From Prunella strophiata (Eukaryota; Chordata; Aves; Passeriformes; Prunellidae): 64,000 nt of DNA. Of the stretch, positions 24,301 through 36,722 are shown in pieces. The position numbers were made by a program, and so were the translations under genes. The DNA is taken from NCBI GenBank assembly GCA_036583965.1, contig JAZBQD010000030.1, forward strand, positions 53,259,551 to 53,323,550. Direction: 5' to 3'. The notes beneath the pieces are model-generated. The model saw only the letters and a list, made by a program, of their open reading frames with translations. It was not told the origin of the DNA and did no database searches. Position 1 is the stretch's first letter. Every line of letters starts with the position of its first letter.

Positions 24301-27300
24301 ACTTGTTGGAAGCAGCCAGCTGTGAACATGGAACTGTAATACCTCTTTCAGGAAAGTAAGGTCTAGATCCAATTGAAAGAGTTGACAAAGGCATCATCCT
24401 CATCTCCTTCCAGCTTCCAGAACCTCTTCCAAGGAAGGTGACTTACAATCTTTGTTTTCAAGGAAACCCAAAGGAAAATCACATTGCTCAGGCTTCACTG
24501 AAAGAGGGAGCTTTTGGAAAATCTGAAAGTGCAGAAGGATCTTTTCAGTTCAGAAACCTCTTCAGTTTCCAATTGTGAAAAAAAAAATTAGTACAAATCC
24601 ATCAAATCTATGTTGTGTGACCTGCAGTGGACAGCACCCATGAAAAATGAAAAACATAAAAGTGCATTTAATTATAAATATTTTTCTGCCAATCAGTTGC
24701 TACCTTTAATATCACCAGCAGCTCAAGGCTGTCAGGGTTCATAGAGGTCAGCAGACCCTCAGCAGAAGGTGCTCCATGCACAGATTTGAAAAGGACCAGT
24801 CCCCAGGCTTGTATCTTTGCATATATTTGCAATGGTATTTGATATTCTTCCCTCTGACTCAAGGAAGTGGATAATAATTCTCCAAAGTGAAGAGAATTCT
24901 CTGCTCTTTTAAGTCACTCCCCATGTGACCCCTTTTCCTGGACAGACTGTGTGACATATCCTCAAAGCTTTGTGTGCAGTATGCAAAGCTCTTTGGTGTG
25001 AAGCTTCCTAAACTGCTGGGAAACATTTTCCAAAAATCTCTTACTCAAATAGCACTACTTTTTTTCTCTCTTCCTAATATGAAAGCAATGCATTTCTGCT
25101 TTATCTTTTTTGTGTCTGTAATGAAACTTTAACTGGCTGAAATTTCTCCATGCTACTTGTTTCTTTGAAAGCAGATGATGTACAAATGTATGCTCTATTA
25201 AGGATTGACAGTTGGGAGGAAAAAGAGTACAAGGAATCAGTTCCTCATATTTTCAAAATATTCAAACCCCCCTAAATCTAAAAGAACTTGGCTAAACACC
25301 TTGACTGTTGAAAACCATGGGCAATAAAACCAATAAAAAAAGCAAATACTGCATCCAAGAATGCACATGCAATATAATTTAACAGAAAGAAAACAGTTTT
25401 AGTAGTAACATTCACATACTTTTGAGGTTTTTAAAACACAGGCCAGCCCATTTAGGATAAATCTTGCCCCAGAATTAGATTTTAACTAAAGAATATCAAG
25501 TTTTATTTTACCTGCAAAGAAGAACTGCAGACTGAGCTTGGGTACAAGGCCAAAAGAGTAGTGCCCAAGGGCAAAGACCTTCTTTATCTAATTACCAGTA
25601 CAACTGTGTTAACATACTAAATGCTCCATAAAATCACCTTGCAAGTATTGAAGCAAAAAATACTTAACCTTTGTCTCCAGACAGACTAGATCTCTCTTCT
25701 GACTTCCATTTTTTACCCAGTAGTCATGATATTCAGTAGTCAGTCCTTGTGGAGAATCTGGAAAATCTCTCCTTCACAGCTGCCTGTCTGTGCCCTATGC
25801 CTTAGCTTATAAAATAATTTACACATCCTCTGAGTCACTTAAAGTCTTCAAAGGTTTACTAGCCCCTGCCATATCACCTCTTTAAAATGGCCTTCTCCAT
25901 TCTCAAGTGTTTGCTACTTGCTCTTTAGGTCAGCAGCTGTCATCCTTTTGTGTGTGTGGAGCAGGAATTCTGCAGGGCTCCTGGGTACCACTGATGATTT
26001 ACAACTGTTTAGACAGCTAAAAAATCTGAAACTCTGCTTCACTGCACCCACCTGCATGCAGCTCAGGTGCCCAGCCTGGGACCACAGCCTTACTCAGGTT
26101 CCCTCATTGTCACAGCAGAGAGAGAGGTAAGAATCACCAGGTAAGAATTCAAATCACCTTGCAGAGATGTCTTGTAGGACTGAGAACTCCTGGCTTCCTG
26201 GCTTAGGTGCCCTGCTTATCAGGGAGGGATGAGCCTGATCCTACACCTGCCACAGAGTAATCCCTTGTGTTCCTGCAAAGTGGTGGACTCATTCCAGGAA
26301 TAAGGAGGAAATTCAGTCATGGATTGGTAGGTATTTTTAAGTAATTTAAGAATGTTCATTATTTCTACAGGCTTTTGATGTAAATGCTGAGTAGATGAAG
26401 CATTTATCACAGCAACCAGGGGACTATCCTAGGACCAGACTGCAGGATAAATCCCAAAGCAGAGGGGGGTTTGAACAATAGCTATTTGTTATAGTCTGTG
26501 AACAAACAACTAATCCAGCACAGTTTGCCAACCTTCAGTAACACATTTGTGTGACTGAATACTGAGTTTAAGATTGCTCTGAAAACTAATAAGCAGTTTT
26601 TGATGGTAATCCAAGAGCAGCATTGCACATCATTGAAGCAAAGGCAATGCCTCAAGTTAGAGTGAGGACAGGGAAATATATGGACTATGAGTTATTTCCC
26701 ATGCACAGCAGTATATTGATCCTCTTTACTTGTGTTTAGGTTAAAGCCTAGTATTGCTAAGTCTCCTTCAGCCCAGCAAGAAACTCAGTGTGCTTCACTG
26801 AAGTCATGGGCTCCAGGCATGTTGGAGTACCAGCATCTGTGATCTCTGTGCACCCTGCAGTTGCAAGGGCCTTGTAGCACCAGACTTTGGAGGAAAAAAA
26901 CTCACCATTACAGGCATTCACTTATAGTTAGGCTTTGCAGAACAAAAGTCTAAACAATAAAGAGAATAAATGATCCATTCAAATGGATTTTTTTTTTTTT
27001 CTGGAATGTTTGTTACCCTTATAAACACACTCAGCAATAATGGGAAAATTATCTTGCTAATGTCTAAAAAGATTACATGTGTTTAAATTTATGCTGTGTT
27101 TAATTTAGCTCTTCTCAGAACTATTGTTGTGATTCATTGAAGAGGTACTTACACGTAGGAAATATTTTGTATAATAAAAAGAATCAACAATGCAAAACCC
27201 ATAAATTCCAAATTCCCTTGCAGCTTAAAGCTGAGTCCATGTCTTATGGGGAATATTTCCATGCTAGTAAACTACAACACAGCCTCAGAGAGCTGCCAAT

Positions 27301-30300
27301 CAGGAAACTTCTCCCAAATGCTTCCTGCACAGAAGCTTGAACAGTGAGCCAGCCAGTTATGCTGCAGCTGGGATCATTAGCAGTAGCTGGTGCCAGTACC
27401 AGTGGCACAGTTTTAGACCAAACTTTCCATTTTGATCCTGGAGGGTACCAGCTTAATTTGCAATGATGCCTATTTCCCAGCAACAATCAAGTGCTACTTA
27501 AACACTGGCATCACTGATAAAGAGTTTAAAGGAGCTGGTCCTGCTCTGTTGGTCCATTTACCAGTCCTTGTAACCTGAAGGGTATTCCTGTTAGAGTGAA
27601 GGCAATTCTTGTTGTGCAGTGCAGAATGCTGACTCTGAGGCAACAGTGCAGCTTTGTTTCAGTATTTTCTGTTATGTTTTACTTCTACCATTTTCCAAGA
27701 AAATTCATTGGGTAGATTTCTTTTCATATTAAATATAATTCTCCTTTCAGACTTTCATTATACAGTCCTACATAGTCTTATGTGCAGCTACAAAGTGGGG
27801 TTTGATATCCAAACTCAAACCAAAAGGTTCTGACAAGGACTTTTACAGAATCCACTACCAGATGTTTCAGAAGAACAGAGAAAAAATGGTGAGAAATATG
27901 TTCATAAGAAAACTGTCCTCTTCAAGTCTGTCATACTTATGTACAACACATATAAATAGATCACTGTTATTCGGTCACATAAATACTGGTTATACATAAA
28001 ACCTCATCTATATAATTGCAGTCATTGTTATCTCATAAATAGATAGCTCTTTTTTCAATTTCATGCAAGGTTTGGCCTTTGGAATAATTTGTGGGAATGC
28101 AGTCCCCTTTTAAAGGATGCTTTGCATCTGAAAGCATTTAATCTAGCTGATTCAAAAATGTATCACCTTCTAGTTCTAAAACACAGTGTGCAATTAATGC
28201 TGTCTTTTTGGTGAGGCAGCGTGGAGTTATGATGCCTCTGAGGTACAAGGCAAGGGGCACTGCAGCCCAGGCTGGATTTTCAATGGCAGATTATAAAATA
28301 CACCTTCAGAACAATGTGTGTGTACATCATAGAACAGTGGTGAACCCTACTCACTCATAAATAACCCTGTATTCATAGAAAAATTGGAGAAATACAGACT
28401 TTATTAGAATAAATTACTCTAGTTCATTTATTTGTAGAAATACATTTCTCTTTGCAGGTGAATAAGCTTTAGAGAAGGAAGTTTCCTTCTAGTCAGCTAT
28501 CTGCCAGGATCCAAGGAGCTGTATTTTCTCTGGGTGTTTTATTAAATGATTTGTGTGTACACAGAGAAGATTCTTTTAAGTGCTGCAGGTGCTTTGAAAG
28601 ATAATCCTGCTGGAAACTCCATCTGTACTGAATGTAAAACCTTATCAAGACTGAAAAAGCTTCAAGAAAATCCACAACCCAATTTCAGCTACCTTGGTGC
28701 TACCCTACTCATTGCTACTACTCTTTTATAAGATTTTAAAGATACCTTCCAATCACTTGTTTCCAGAAAGAAAAATATATTGTGATTCTTTGGCCTAATT
28801 TTATGAAAATGTCTTTTTAAATTTGTCTTCCAAGCTGTCCTTATCTGCAGAAGTGACCAAAATCCAAAATGTTTTAGTTCAGATCACTGAAAAAGCAATG
28901 AGGATTAAACTGATACTGGGTTTATTGTATTGCTGATAACATCTCAGAAATTAGAGAGATGTTGCACTGCCACTTTTCAACCCTTTTCTTAGGAAATGCA
29001 AGTGATCATGATTCTTAAATTTTGTTTAGCACTAATCAGTCCTTTGAGACTATTAAAATAAATGCTCTTCATGCCCTACTCCATATTTTAAAAAACCTAT
29101 TCTCTATTTCTGTCTTTTCTCATGCAACCCCTTAATTTCTGCTACTTACATAAAAGAAAGCAATGGTCCTTCATTACCCTTTCCCACCCATGCATAGAGT
29201 TCTGAAATTAATTTAGTATAAAGGACCAAAATACCAAAGTGTGATTAATTCTGTTATAGAAATAAACACAGTCAAGTGCCACTCTGCTGAACTGTGGTAG
29301 CTTTTGCCTTCTCCCTGTGTGCTTCCTCTACTAGAACATCTTGGAAAACAGAGCAATGACTTCCAGCATGCACTTTCAGCAGGTAGTACAATGAGGTATT
29401 GACTATCAGGAATAGTTCTGGACACCAACACAGCCTCAGGCAGCTGCTGATGAAGGTTTCCTCTCAGCATTGTTATCCATAATGGTCTGAGGGTCTGACC
29501 AGGACTTCTAATCTCACAGTGCCCTTACACACATCTTGAGTTGCACCAGAAGTCCTTCATTTTGGGATAATCCTGCCTCTTTCTTCTCCATACCTTTCTT
29601 CCCTCATTCATTGCTCAAAATCTTTTAATAAATTGGTTTTAACCTGATGATCCAGTTATTTATCAACAGTTAATAATAATTCCAGCTTGTGTAAGTGTCC
29701 TAGAATAACCAAATGACATGGCATAGGGCTCCGCACTTCATGACTATTTCAAGATATTGGACAAACCCTAGTGACAAACTTATGCTTTTCATCCAGTGCC
29801 TTTCCCATAATAAGGGGAACATATTTTTGTTTTTTAGAAATTTTATCTACTGCAACCAAACCAGCAAGCAACAAAAAACCTCAAACAAAACAAAGCAGGA
29901 TTTTTTTCATATTATACTGGGACAACTGCAGTGGCAGAAATGCACTGCTTCATGTTTGATAAATCAGTGAGACCTAATGCTAATACATTGAAGTTAAAAG
30001 AAAAATTGATCAGTTTTTCATGTTTATGTGGGGACAGGTGACACTGACTGCTACTGCACCTTCAAAACATCTGCTAATTGACATTACAGCAGTAAAGATG
30101 GGTGACATGAAATTCTATACAGTTAAAACTTGGTTTACATCCTTAGTCATGAAGTGTGAAGCTATTGTGTAATAAAGTGAGAAAAGGTTCTGTGAGGTTT
30201 AGCTCTGAATGACAGTGAAGAGCACTTACCAACCTCCAAAAGTGCCTTTATTACAAGAGTCTGTGCTCAGGATATGCAGTTTGTGGGTGAGACTTGTTCC

Positions 30301-32380
30301 CAGATCATCTGATGTTAATAGAACCTTTCACAGAGACAGGCATGCAGAACTGGAACTAAAGCTTTAAAGAAATCTAAAGAAGCTGACTTGCACCATCCTT
30401 GTGCCATGATTTAACAGAGGGAAGGAAACTATCTGAGTTCCCATAGCAGACAACTGTGTGAAGGAATATGTCACAGCTCCAGCTCAGCCCCAGGTCTACC
30501 CTCTGACATGCCACAAACTCCAGATGGGATGAGCACACACTGCAAAAGATATTTCTGAGTAATATGGACTGAATGAGAGCCTACACTCGCAAATCTGGAA
30601 AAACCCCTTCTAAAGACAAGGCCTTTAGAGAACTTATTCAAGGGTAAAAACCAGTAAAGATCATTAGCTAAAGGTCTGGGAAAGAGCAGATTACAGGCAC
30701 CAGGCTTAAAAGGATATGAGCAAGAGAAAGTGCTTGAATTCTTTATAAATACAATAAATGCATATACATGTAATATTTGGGGTGACTAAAGAGAGGGACA
30801 ATTAAAGAGAGGGATGGGTTTTATGGAAAGGTAAAATTGTGATGGATTAAAAAACCACATTAAAAGTGAGGAAGTGGGAGGAAGAGCAGTTATTTCTGAA
30901 GTATGGATGGGTCAGATAATCTCATGCTAAGCACAAAGCTAGTGAAGCTCAGTATTGTCTCCAATTTCTTTCAGTTTTGTCAAAATGGTGGCAGAGCAAT
31001 GGTGTAGCTCTGAGGAGCTACACAGATACTGCCTTTCTCCTCTCTCATGTGAGACACCTCCAAACTGCATTTACAAATGTTTTGGCTCAGATCAGGCTCA
31101 GATCCTTTTTCTTGCACCCCTGTAAATAAAGGACAAGGCCATTATTTGTTCCTAAATTGATTATCTGCCTTGGTAAGACTAACTCACACTGATAAGTATT
31201 TGTTCAGGAATGTAACCTGGAAGACCTCAACACTAAACTTCTACTGAACAAGGCTCACACTGCAGAATTAGACTCATCCTTAAGGACCTATTTTTGTTTA
31301 GGACATCAGGGAAACAGTAATTTCTTCCTGTCCTAAAGATCTGAGAACTCCAAATCTGGTTTTTTAGCAACACAAGTATGAAACAGCTCCTCCAGCAATG
31401 CAGACATATCATTCTAGCTGCTGTCAAACTCTGAATCTGAAATTTAACTAGAGATGGAGTGATGTCATCATGGTCCTGCTGAGTTGTGTAATTCTATAGT
31501 TATAGAATTACTGAGCCTTCCTGATATTTCATGTATTTGTTAGGGTTCCAAATTATTTCTAGGCATATTTTTCCTTAATGCTAGTTCTGCAATTTTCTGA
31601 TGTGGTTTATAGCTTTCAAATAATCAATGTCAAGACCACCATGTTGATGAAAAAAACTTTCAGAAGGCATAAATTAGAAGCAAAATGGGATTTTGACAGT
31701 GATGCAGAGGTCATGCTAATCCTCACAAGAGAGTTAAGGCCTAGTTGACTTGTACATTTACCCAAGGCAAATGCTGTATCTTCTAGATTGAACTGTGGGA
31801 CACAGTGTGCTGTGAAATCATTACAAACCCACACACTTCAGCTGATGCAGATGATGATTCTGTGATTCTATGTGGGTTCACTTCTCCAGACACGATCTTT
31901 GCATAATGCAAAAAGCCAAGAAAACTTCTAAGCAGATTTCTCTCCTTCAGCACAGTCTGAAATTATTGTCGGAAGAAAAATACTATAAAGATGGAATAAG
32001 AATTTCATTCTGTAGTGCCATACCTGAAACACTGAAAATGCTGTCTGATGGAAAGAGATGGAAAGATGAAAAGTAGAGGTGACAGAGGCCCTGATCGTCT
32101 ATTGAATGCATACTATGAAATCCACCCCCCCAAAAAGAAAAAAAAAAAAATCCAAGCTGCTTAGTCTTGCAGCCTTCTCCCTACTTTGTTCCAATAAAAC
32201 AAAATGACCACCTTTAAGGTTTTGGTGGGAATTTCACAAGACCTCATATTGACTTTGTGTATTTTGATAGGTGGCCATGCAGGATTTTGCTGGGTAAAAA
32301 ACTGCAGTGGCTGTCATTAAAACTGGCTGCCAGTTAGCAGGCTAATGTCCCAAGAAGTTAATGTTGTAATTGAAATACTG
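21322..32380. other. Unique non-coding sequence
   Basis: No gene, RNA gene or clear transposon recognised over about 11 kb. Frames are short (up to about 85 codons) and lack motifs. Contains a T13 run at 26988-27000, a near-palindrome at 31488-31511, and an orphan CR1-tail-like GATTCTGTGATTCTATG at about 31855-31871 with no CR1 body beside it. An acceptor-like CAATTTCTTTCAG near 30975 is followed by about 48 open codons of no recognisable type. Confidence 0.55.
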
Positions 32381-32385
32381 TGGGC
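32381..32385 (+). repeat. Left target-site duplication TGGGC
   Basis: Five bases directly before the LTR start, identical to 33243-33247 directly after its end. This is the duplication left by retroviral-type integration. Confidence 0.75.
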
Positions 32386-33242
32386 TGTTACAACCCACTC
32401 CAGAAGGTGAGGGTAGCCCAGGTTCATGTTAATAGATCCCTTGGGGCAGATTAGTGGAAGGAGACTGGATGATCAGTGTTTGCAAATATATACACGAGGG
32501 GTTTATTTTAGAACAATTTGGTTGCAATGGAAAGCAGGCATGTAGCCATTTCCCTTATTGTTATCTACAGTAACGTGTCAATATGAAAGCATAAAAAATT
32601 ACTTAAGAAAGAGCATGAAAAAAAGAAAGACAAATAAAGAATAAGAGTAGAAAGAGACATAAGCACCACCCCAGATCTTGGGATGAGACTTGATTGTTGC
32701 ATCTTTGATATCCCTTGGTCAAATACATTCAGGATCAGTGGGAGCACCCAGGCACCTCCCCTGGGGGAGAGCTTTCAGTCCTCTGGTGGAAAGCCTCAGA
32801 AATGAGTCTGGGGGCACTTTGGGGGTCTTTGATAGTTTGTGACACCTTCTAAGACATGACAGCTGCCTCTCACGTCAGCGCAGTCGAGCCAGGAATGCCC
32901 CATCAGGAGGGATGGAAACCCTCAGGAGTTTCCCAGGTGGAGGTGTGGGGGGAGTTCTACAACTGAGTGACTTAGAGAACAATTGGCATGGTGAAAAGCA
33001 CCATCCCACCTCACAGGATCTGCCTCTTATCAGCCTCAAAGCCCGGCTTGCAGCCTCTGGTGGTGATTGTTCACCCTCTGGCTTATGCAGACCAGAGGTT
33101 TGCCATCACACACCCAAAAACTCACCTCTTTCCCTTCCACCTCTTGCAGGGGTGCAAACATGGCTTCAGTGAAGCACCCTGCCCCTTCCACAAATGGACA
33201 AATGTTCTGAGTCATTACTCATTAATGGGCCAGTCTCTCACA
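32386..33242 (-). mobile_element. Complete endogenous retrovirus solo LTR, 857 bp
   Basis: On the plus strand the element begins TGTTACAACCC at 32386 and ends TCTCTCACA at 33242, giving TG...CA ends with a TGT/ACA inverted tip, and is flanked by a perfect 5-bp duplication (TGGGC). The orientation is inferred as minus because an antisense AATAAA (TTTATT at 32502-32507) would then lie about 120 bases before the LTR 3' end, the usual place for a polyadenylation signal. No gag, pol or env sequence adjoins it, so internal sequence was probably removed by LTR-LTR recombination. A 5-bp duplication fits ERVL-like integration better than ERVK (6) or ERV1 (4). The wording resembles a songbird LTR family, but I cannot name it with certainty. 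Reading frames inside it (32912-33254) are not genes. Confidence 0.8.
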
Positions 33243-33247
33243 TGGGC
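33243..33247 (+). repeat. Right target-site duplication TGGGC
   Basis: Identical to the five bases at 32381-32385 on the other side of the solo LTR, which fixes the LTR boundary at 33242. Confidence 0.75.
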
Positions 33248-36009
33248 ATGTTGATGTTCTGGTGTGAGGCATTGGCTCTACTCTCAAACAGGGGAACAGA
33301 AAGCAGTGACTTTTTAGACTTCACAAGGAAACAATGAAGGAATTTGACTCCTTGGTAAAGCAGATTTTTTTATAAAATGCATATGAATTAGAATTTCCAG
33401 GAGAATAAAGGCAAAAATAAAAAGCCCCAACCTAATCCAAAAAAACCCAAGCCCAGAATGCTGGTAATGTGATTGACAGAAAACACTGCAGCAAAATACC
33501 ATCTGAACCCTCTTGTCCTGACAATCAGCCCATTTCTCTGAGGGCTGCTATGGGAAAAATTCATTGCATCTCAGACAGTGACAAGTGACAAATGTTGGTT
33601 GCAAATAGCATGGCCCAGGAGGTCTGCAAGGGGTCACATGAGGAATTCTGGGAATACACAGTTTTGGGGGGGTCACTCCCATTGACAGACTTTAAAGGGG
33701 ATGAAGATAAGATTCAACAATGCATTTCAGTCTCATACAAGCAGTATGGGCAGGAGGGCTGAGACAGTGGAGTACTCAGCACAGACGGGGACATTTCCAC
33801 TGCTGCCCTTTTAGTGGCAGTGGTAGGAGCCACAGAGGGAAGTATGCTGATTTATCCAGCAGTGAAAGGAGGCTTACAGAGCAATTAACCATTGTTTTCT
33901 GTAGTGTGGCATGTTTAACTTCCCTGTTGTGATTATTATTCAAACATGAGGCTTGGGAAAGCAAATGTAGGGAAGTGCTCTTGGAGCAGCTCATGCACAC
34001 TGCTCTCAGTGCTGAGTGTTTTCTTCTGCAAGTGGTCTTTGTCAGAAGCTCATGTGGATCTACAGAATCCACTTGTGGTCCCAACACTCATATTCCTTGC
34101 CAGAGAGGTCTCCTAGCTATTTTTCTTGGCTGTTTCATCAGTACAGCTAGCTTTTTCTTTCAGGCTATGCTGGATGCCACATAATGGTGTGACTAATTGA
34201 AGTAGTTTCTTTCCCCTCTCCTCCCCCAGATCTCTTGATTAATATTTTGTTGTATACCTTAATTAGCACTTTTCTGGCTTCTGGCTGCTTGTAACTCAGA
34301 GCTTTCTGAATAAACACTAGTAAAACTTTACACATTGCATTATGACAAATATTGCAAATACAAACTCCTTACTAGATTTGCAATTATATCATGCCCACAG
34401 AATTCTATTAAAAACCCAGCATGAACACTGCAGATGGTGAAATGGGGAATGGGCTGCTTCCTGTATGCATGGAAGTAATTCTGGTAAATCCCATCATAAT
34501 CATGTTACAAAGTTAGACCATTAAAAGGAGAATAGCAATTGTTAGCCTTTCTAATAAAGTTTGTGTTTTCTGGGGTTTTTATTTCAGTGGCTCAGTTTCC
34601 TGCCCACTGAATCATACTCTCAAATGTAGTTTGTATACAAAGACACAGAGGAAACCAGCTCTGCCATGGTTTTCTTGTGAAAAACACTTGTATTCGCTGT
34701 AAGAAATAACCTTTGTAATTTCACTTAAAGAAGTTTAAAATGTCTTAAACTTCTGCTTTTGGCCTCACACACGTGTAAACTTATCCCGAATGAAGCCCAA
34801 GGTATATTCACAATGGGTGGGAAAGAGTCCAGCTTTACACAGTTTTAAAGAGGGTCAGGAGGAAGATGGCATCCCATGGATGGTCTCCTCTTCAGCAGCA
34901 ATGAAGCCACCTGCAATTTTGTGCCTACTGATATGAATCCATTGAAAAGGGGCTCCTTTGAGGCTCTGTGAACATGGCTTGACATAAGGAAGTGCCTATT
35001 TTTTTTTTTGTTTGTTTGTTTGTTTGTTTTGGTTTGGTTTTGGTTTGGTTTTGGTTTGGTTTTGTTTTTTTGGTAAGGATCTGGCCATACAATTTCTCTT
35101 AATATGGGGATGAACCCCTATAGATGAACCCCTACAGCTAAAACCCAGTGAGGAAATATGCCTCCTTCATATGTCATGACTTAGCAAATCAATTACATTT
35201 CCACAAAATGGAAAAGGCAAAAGTACAGAAAGACAATAAATTAAGTCCAGTGCTCTGGGTATGGAATACTTTTTTATTTTATTTATATATTTTTAAATAG
35301 AGATTTTTGCTTTAAGTGTTGCATCAGTTGCTTGCAATGAAGATTATGGAAACTGGGACTTTACTGACATCAACTACAATAATACAAACCATCTACATTT
35401 ATGAAAGAAGAAAGACACCAGTAAGTGAAACAAGCAATACATATGCTCTTCCTGCTGAATAAAGCCCAGTTCTGAGGACAGATGCTTGGATGGTGTGCAA
35501 TAATAATCTGTCTTTCTATAAAAACTGTCACTCTGTGTCTTATAAAAATTTAATAAAGCAGGCATGTAGAGCCAGATGGTAATTTCCTGTTATTAAAGCT
35601 TTAAGGGACAAATTAATCTCTGTTGTACCCTCCATTGACTTCAACTCTGTCTATTGTCTTGAATGAAATTACGTTGCAGATAATTTGGATGTGGGTTCTG
35701 GAGGATGGGAACCGTTTAGGTACCTTTTAGGGAGTCATCTGTGTAAAACTTCTACATTTCATGTAACTGTCATGAATTGTCTGTATCTTTGGACACGATG
35801 TCACCATATAAATCCTTGCACTACTAAGACATCAGCTTTGCCCTGTACGATGGAGCATGGTGCTAAGGTTTTGGAAATAGCCTGGTGGCCACAACTGGGA
35901 TAAAGATTTATAGCGCTGAAACCACGTTAAAATGTTGCTGGCTTTGGAGCAAGTTCAAACATTTCTGTGGAACTGTGGAGTGCAGATGTGCCCCAAGACT
36001 CATATGGGC
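33248..36009. other. Unique non-coding sequence
   Basis: No gene recognised. Frames of up to 103 codons (33776-34087, minus) have no family motifs. Contains a TTTG/GGTTTT simple repeat at 34999-35071 and a small direct duplication of GATGAACCCCTA at 35110-35135. No retroviral internal region is apparent although it lies between two related LTR segments. Confidence 0.5.
34999..35071 (+). repeat. (TTTG)n / (GGTTTGGTTTT)n simple repeat
   Basis: About 73 bases: a run of T, then TTTG units, then alternating GGTTT and GGTTTT units, then T again. Low-complexity sequence without coding meaning. Confidence 0.9.
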
Positions 36010-36235
36010 CACAAAAGAAGAGGTTTAATGGGTTAATGTGTGTTCAGGTTCAGGTGGGAACACACAGCTACCTCCCCTGGAGGAGGGAGTTTTACACTGT
36101 GGATCATGTGCAGTCCTCGGTGGGAGACCCCAGGAAAGAGTCTGAGGGTATTTGGGGGATCTTTGATGGTTTATGGCCCCTTCTAATGGACATGACCACT
36201 GTTTGTGTCATGCTTAGCTCTTCTTCATGAACCTG
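36010..36235 (-). mobile_element. Fragment of the same LTR family as 32386-33242
   Basis: This segment aligns by eye with about 32690-32860 in the same orientation. Shared landmarks in order are ACCTCCCCTGG, then GAGTCTG, then GGGGGATCTTTGATGGTTT (GGGGGTCTTTGATAGTTT in the other copy), then CCTTCTAA and GACATGAC. The ends typical of a full LTR and any target duplication were not found, so it is truncated or older. Strand follows the orientation inferred for the complete copy. Confidence 0.6.
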
Positions 36236-36629
36236 TGCCATCTTCTGTCTAACTATGAAATATTAAAAGAATAAATGGCATTAATTTTATTTTCCTGTGA
36301 TCTGGAGAACAGATGCAAAGCTATGACTAGTTTTACATACAACAGCCATCCAGAATTTAAACTACTTGAGCACTGGTAGCTGCTGAGCTGGAGTTTTGAA
36401 GAACCAGGGGGTTTGAGGAGGCAATGTGCACTCCAGGGTGCAGACAGTGGGGCTGGACAGGGTCTGACCAGACTCAAATATGCTTCTCAGAACAAGCATC
36501 CAAATCATAACCAACATGGGATGCCTCTAACTGCTACAGGCTCTGATGCTGCAGCCAGCTGAGGAAATGGATCTCAATTCAATGTGGGTATAGAACCATA
36601 GCAGTTAAAGATTTTTGTAGATATGAGAC

Positions 36630-36722
36630 AAAAAAAAAAAAAAAAAAAAAAAAAAATCAAAATGGTTTTCTTTGTTTTGTTTTGTTTTGGTTGGTTGTTT
36701 TTTTTTTTTTTTTTTTTTTTTT
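36630..36722. repeat. A27 tract and T25 tract forming an inverted homopolymer pair
   Basis: An uninterrupted run of 27 A (36630-36656) is followed after about 41 bases of T/G-rich sequence by a run of 25 T (36698-36722). The two could pair as a 25-bp A:T stem. The frame spanning it (lysine then phenylalanine runs) is an artefact of the repeat. Homopolymers this long are prone to slippage and to assembly error. Confidence 0.9.

Noticed and set aside
30975..31125. Strong acceptor-like site followed by about 48 open codons; another frame reads FCQNGG, like an EGF-domain motif
   Set aside because: The EGF-like frame stops after ten codons, and the open frame has no family resemblance; consistent with chance.
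32912..33254. Two 86-88-codon plus-strand frames
   Set aside because: They lie inside the solo LTR and run antisense to its inferred direction; no protein family is recognisable.
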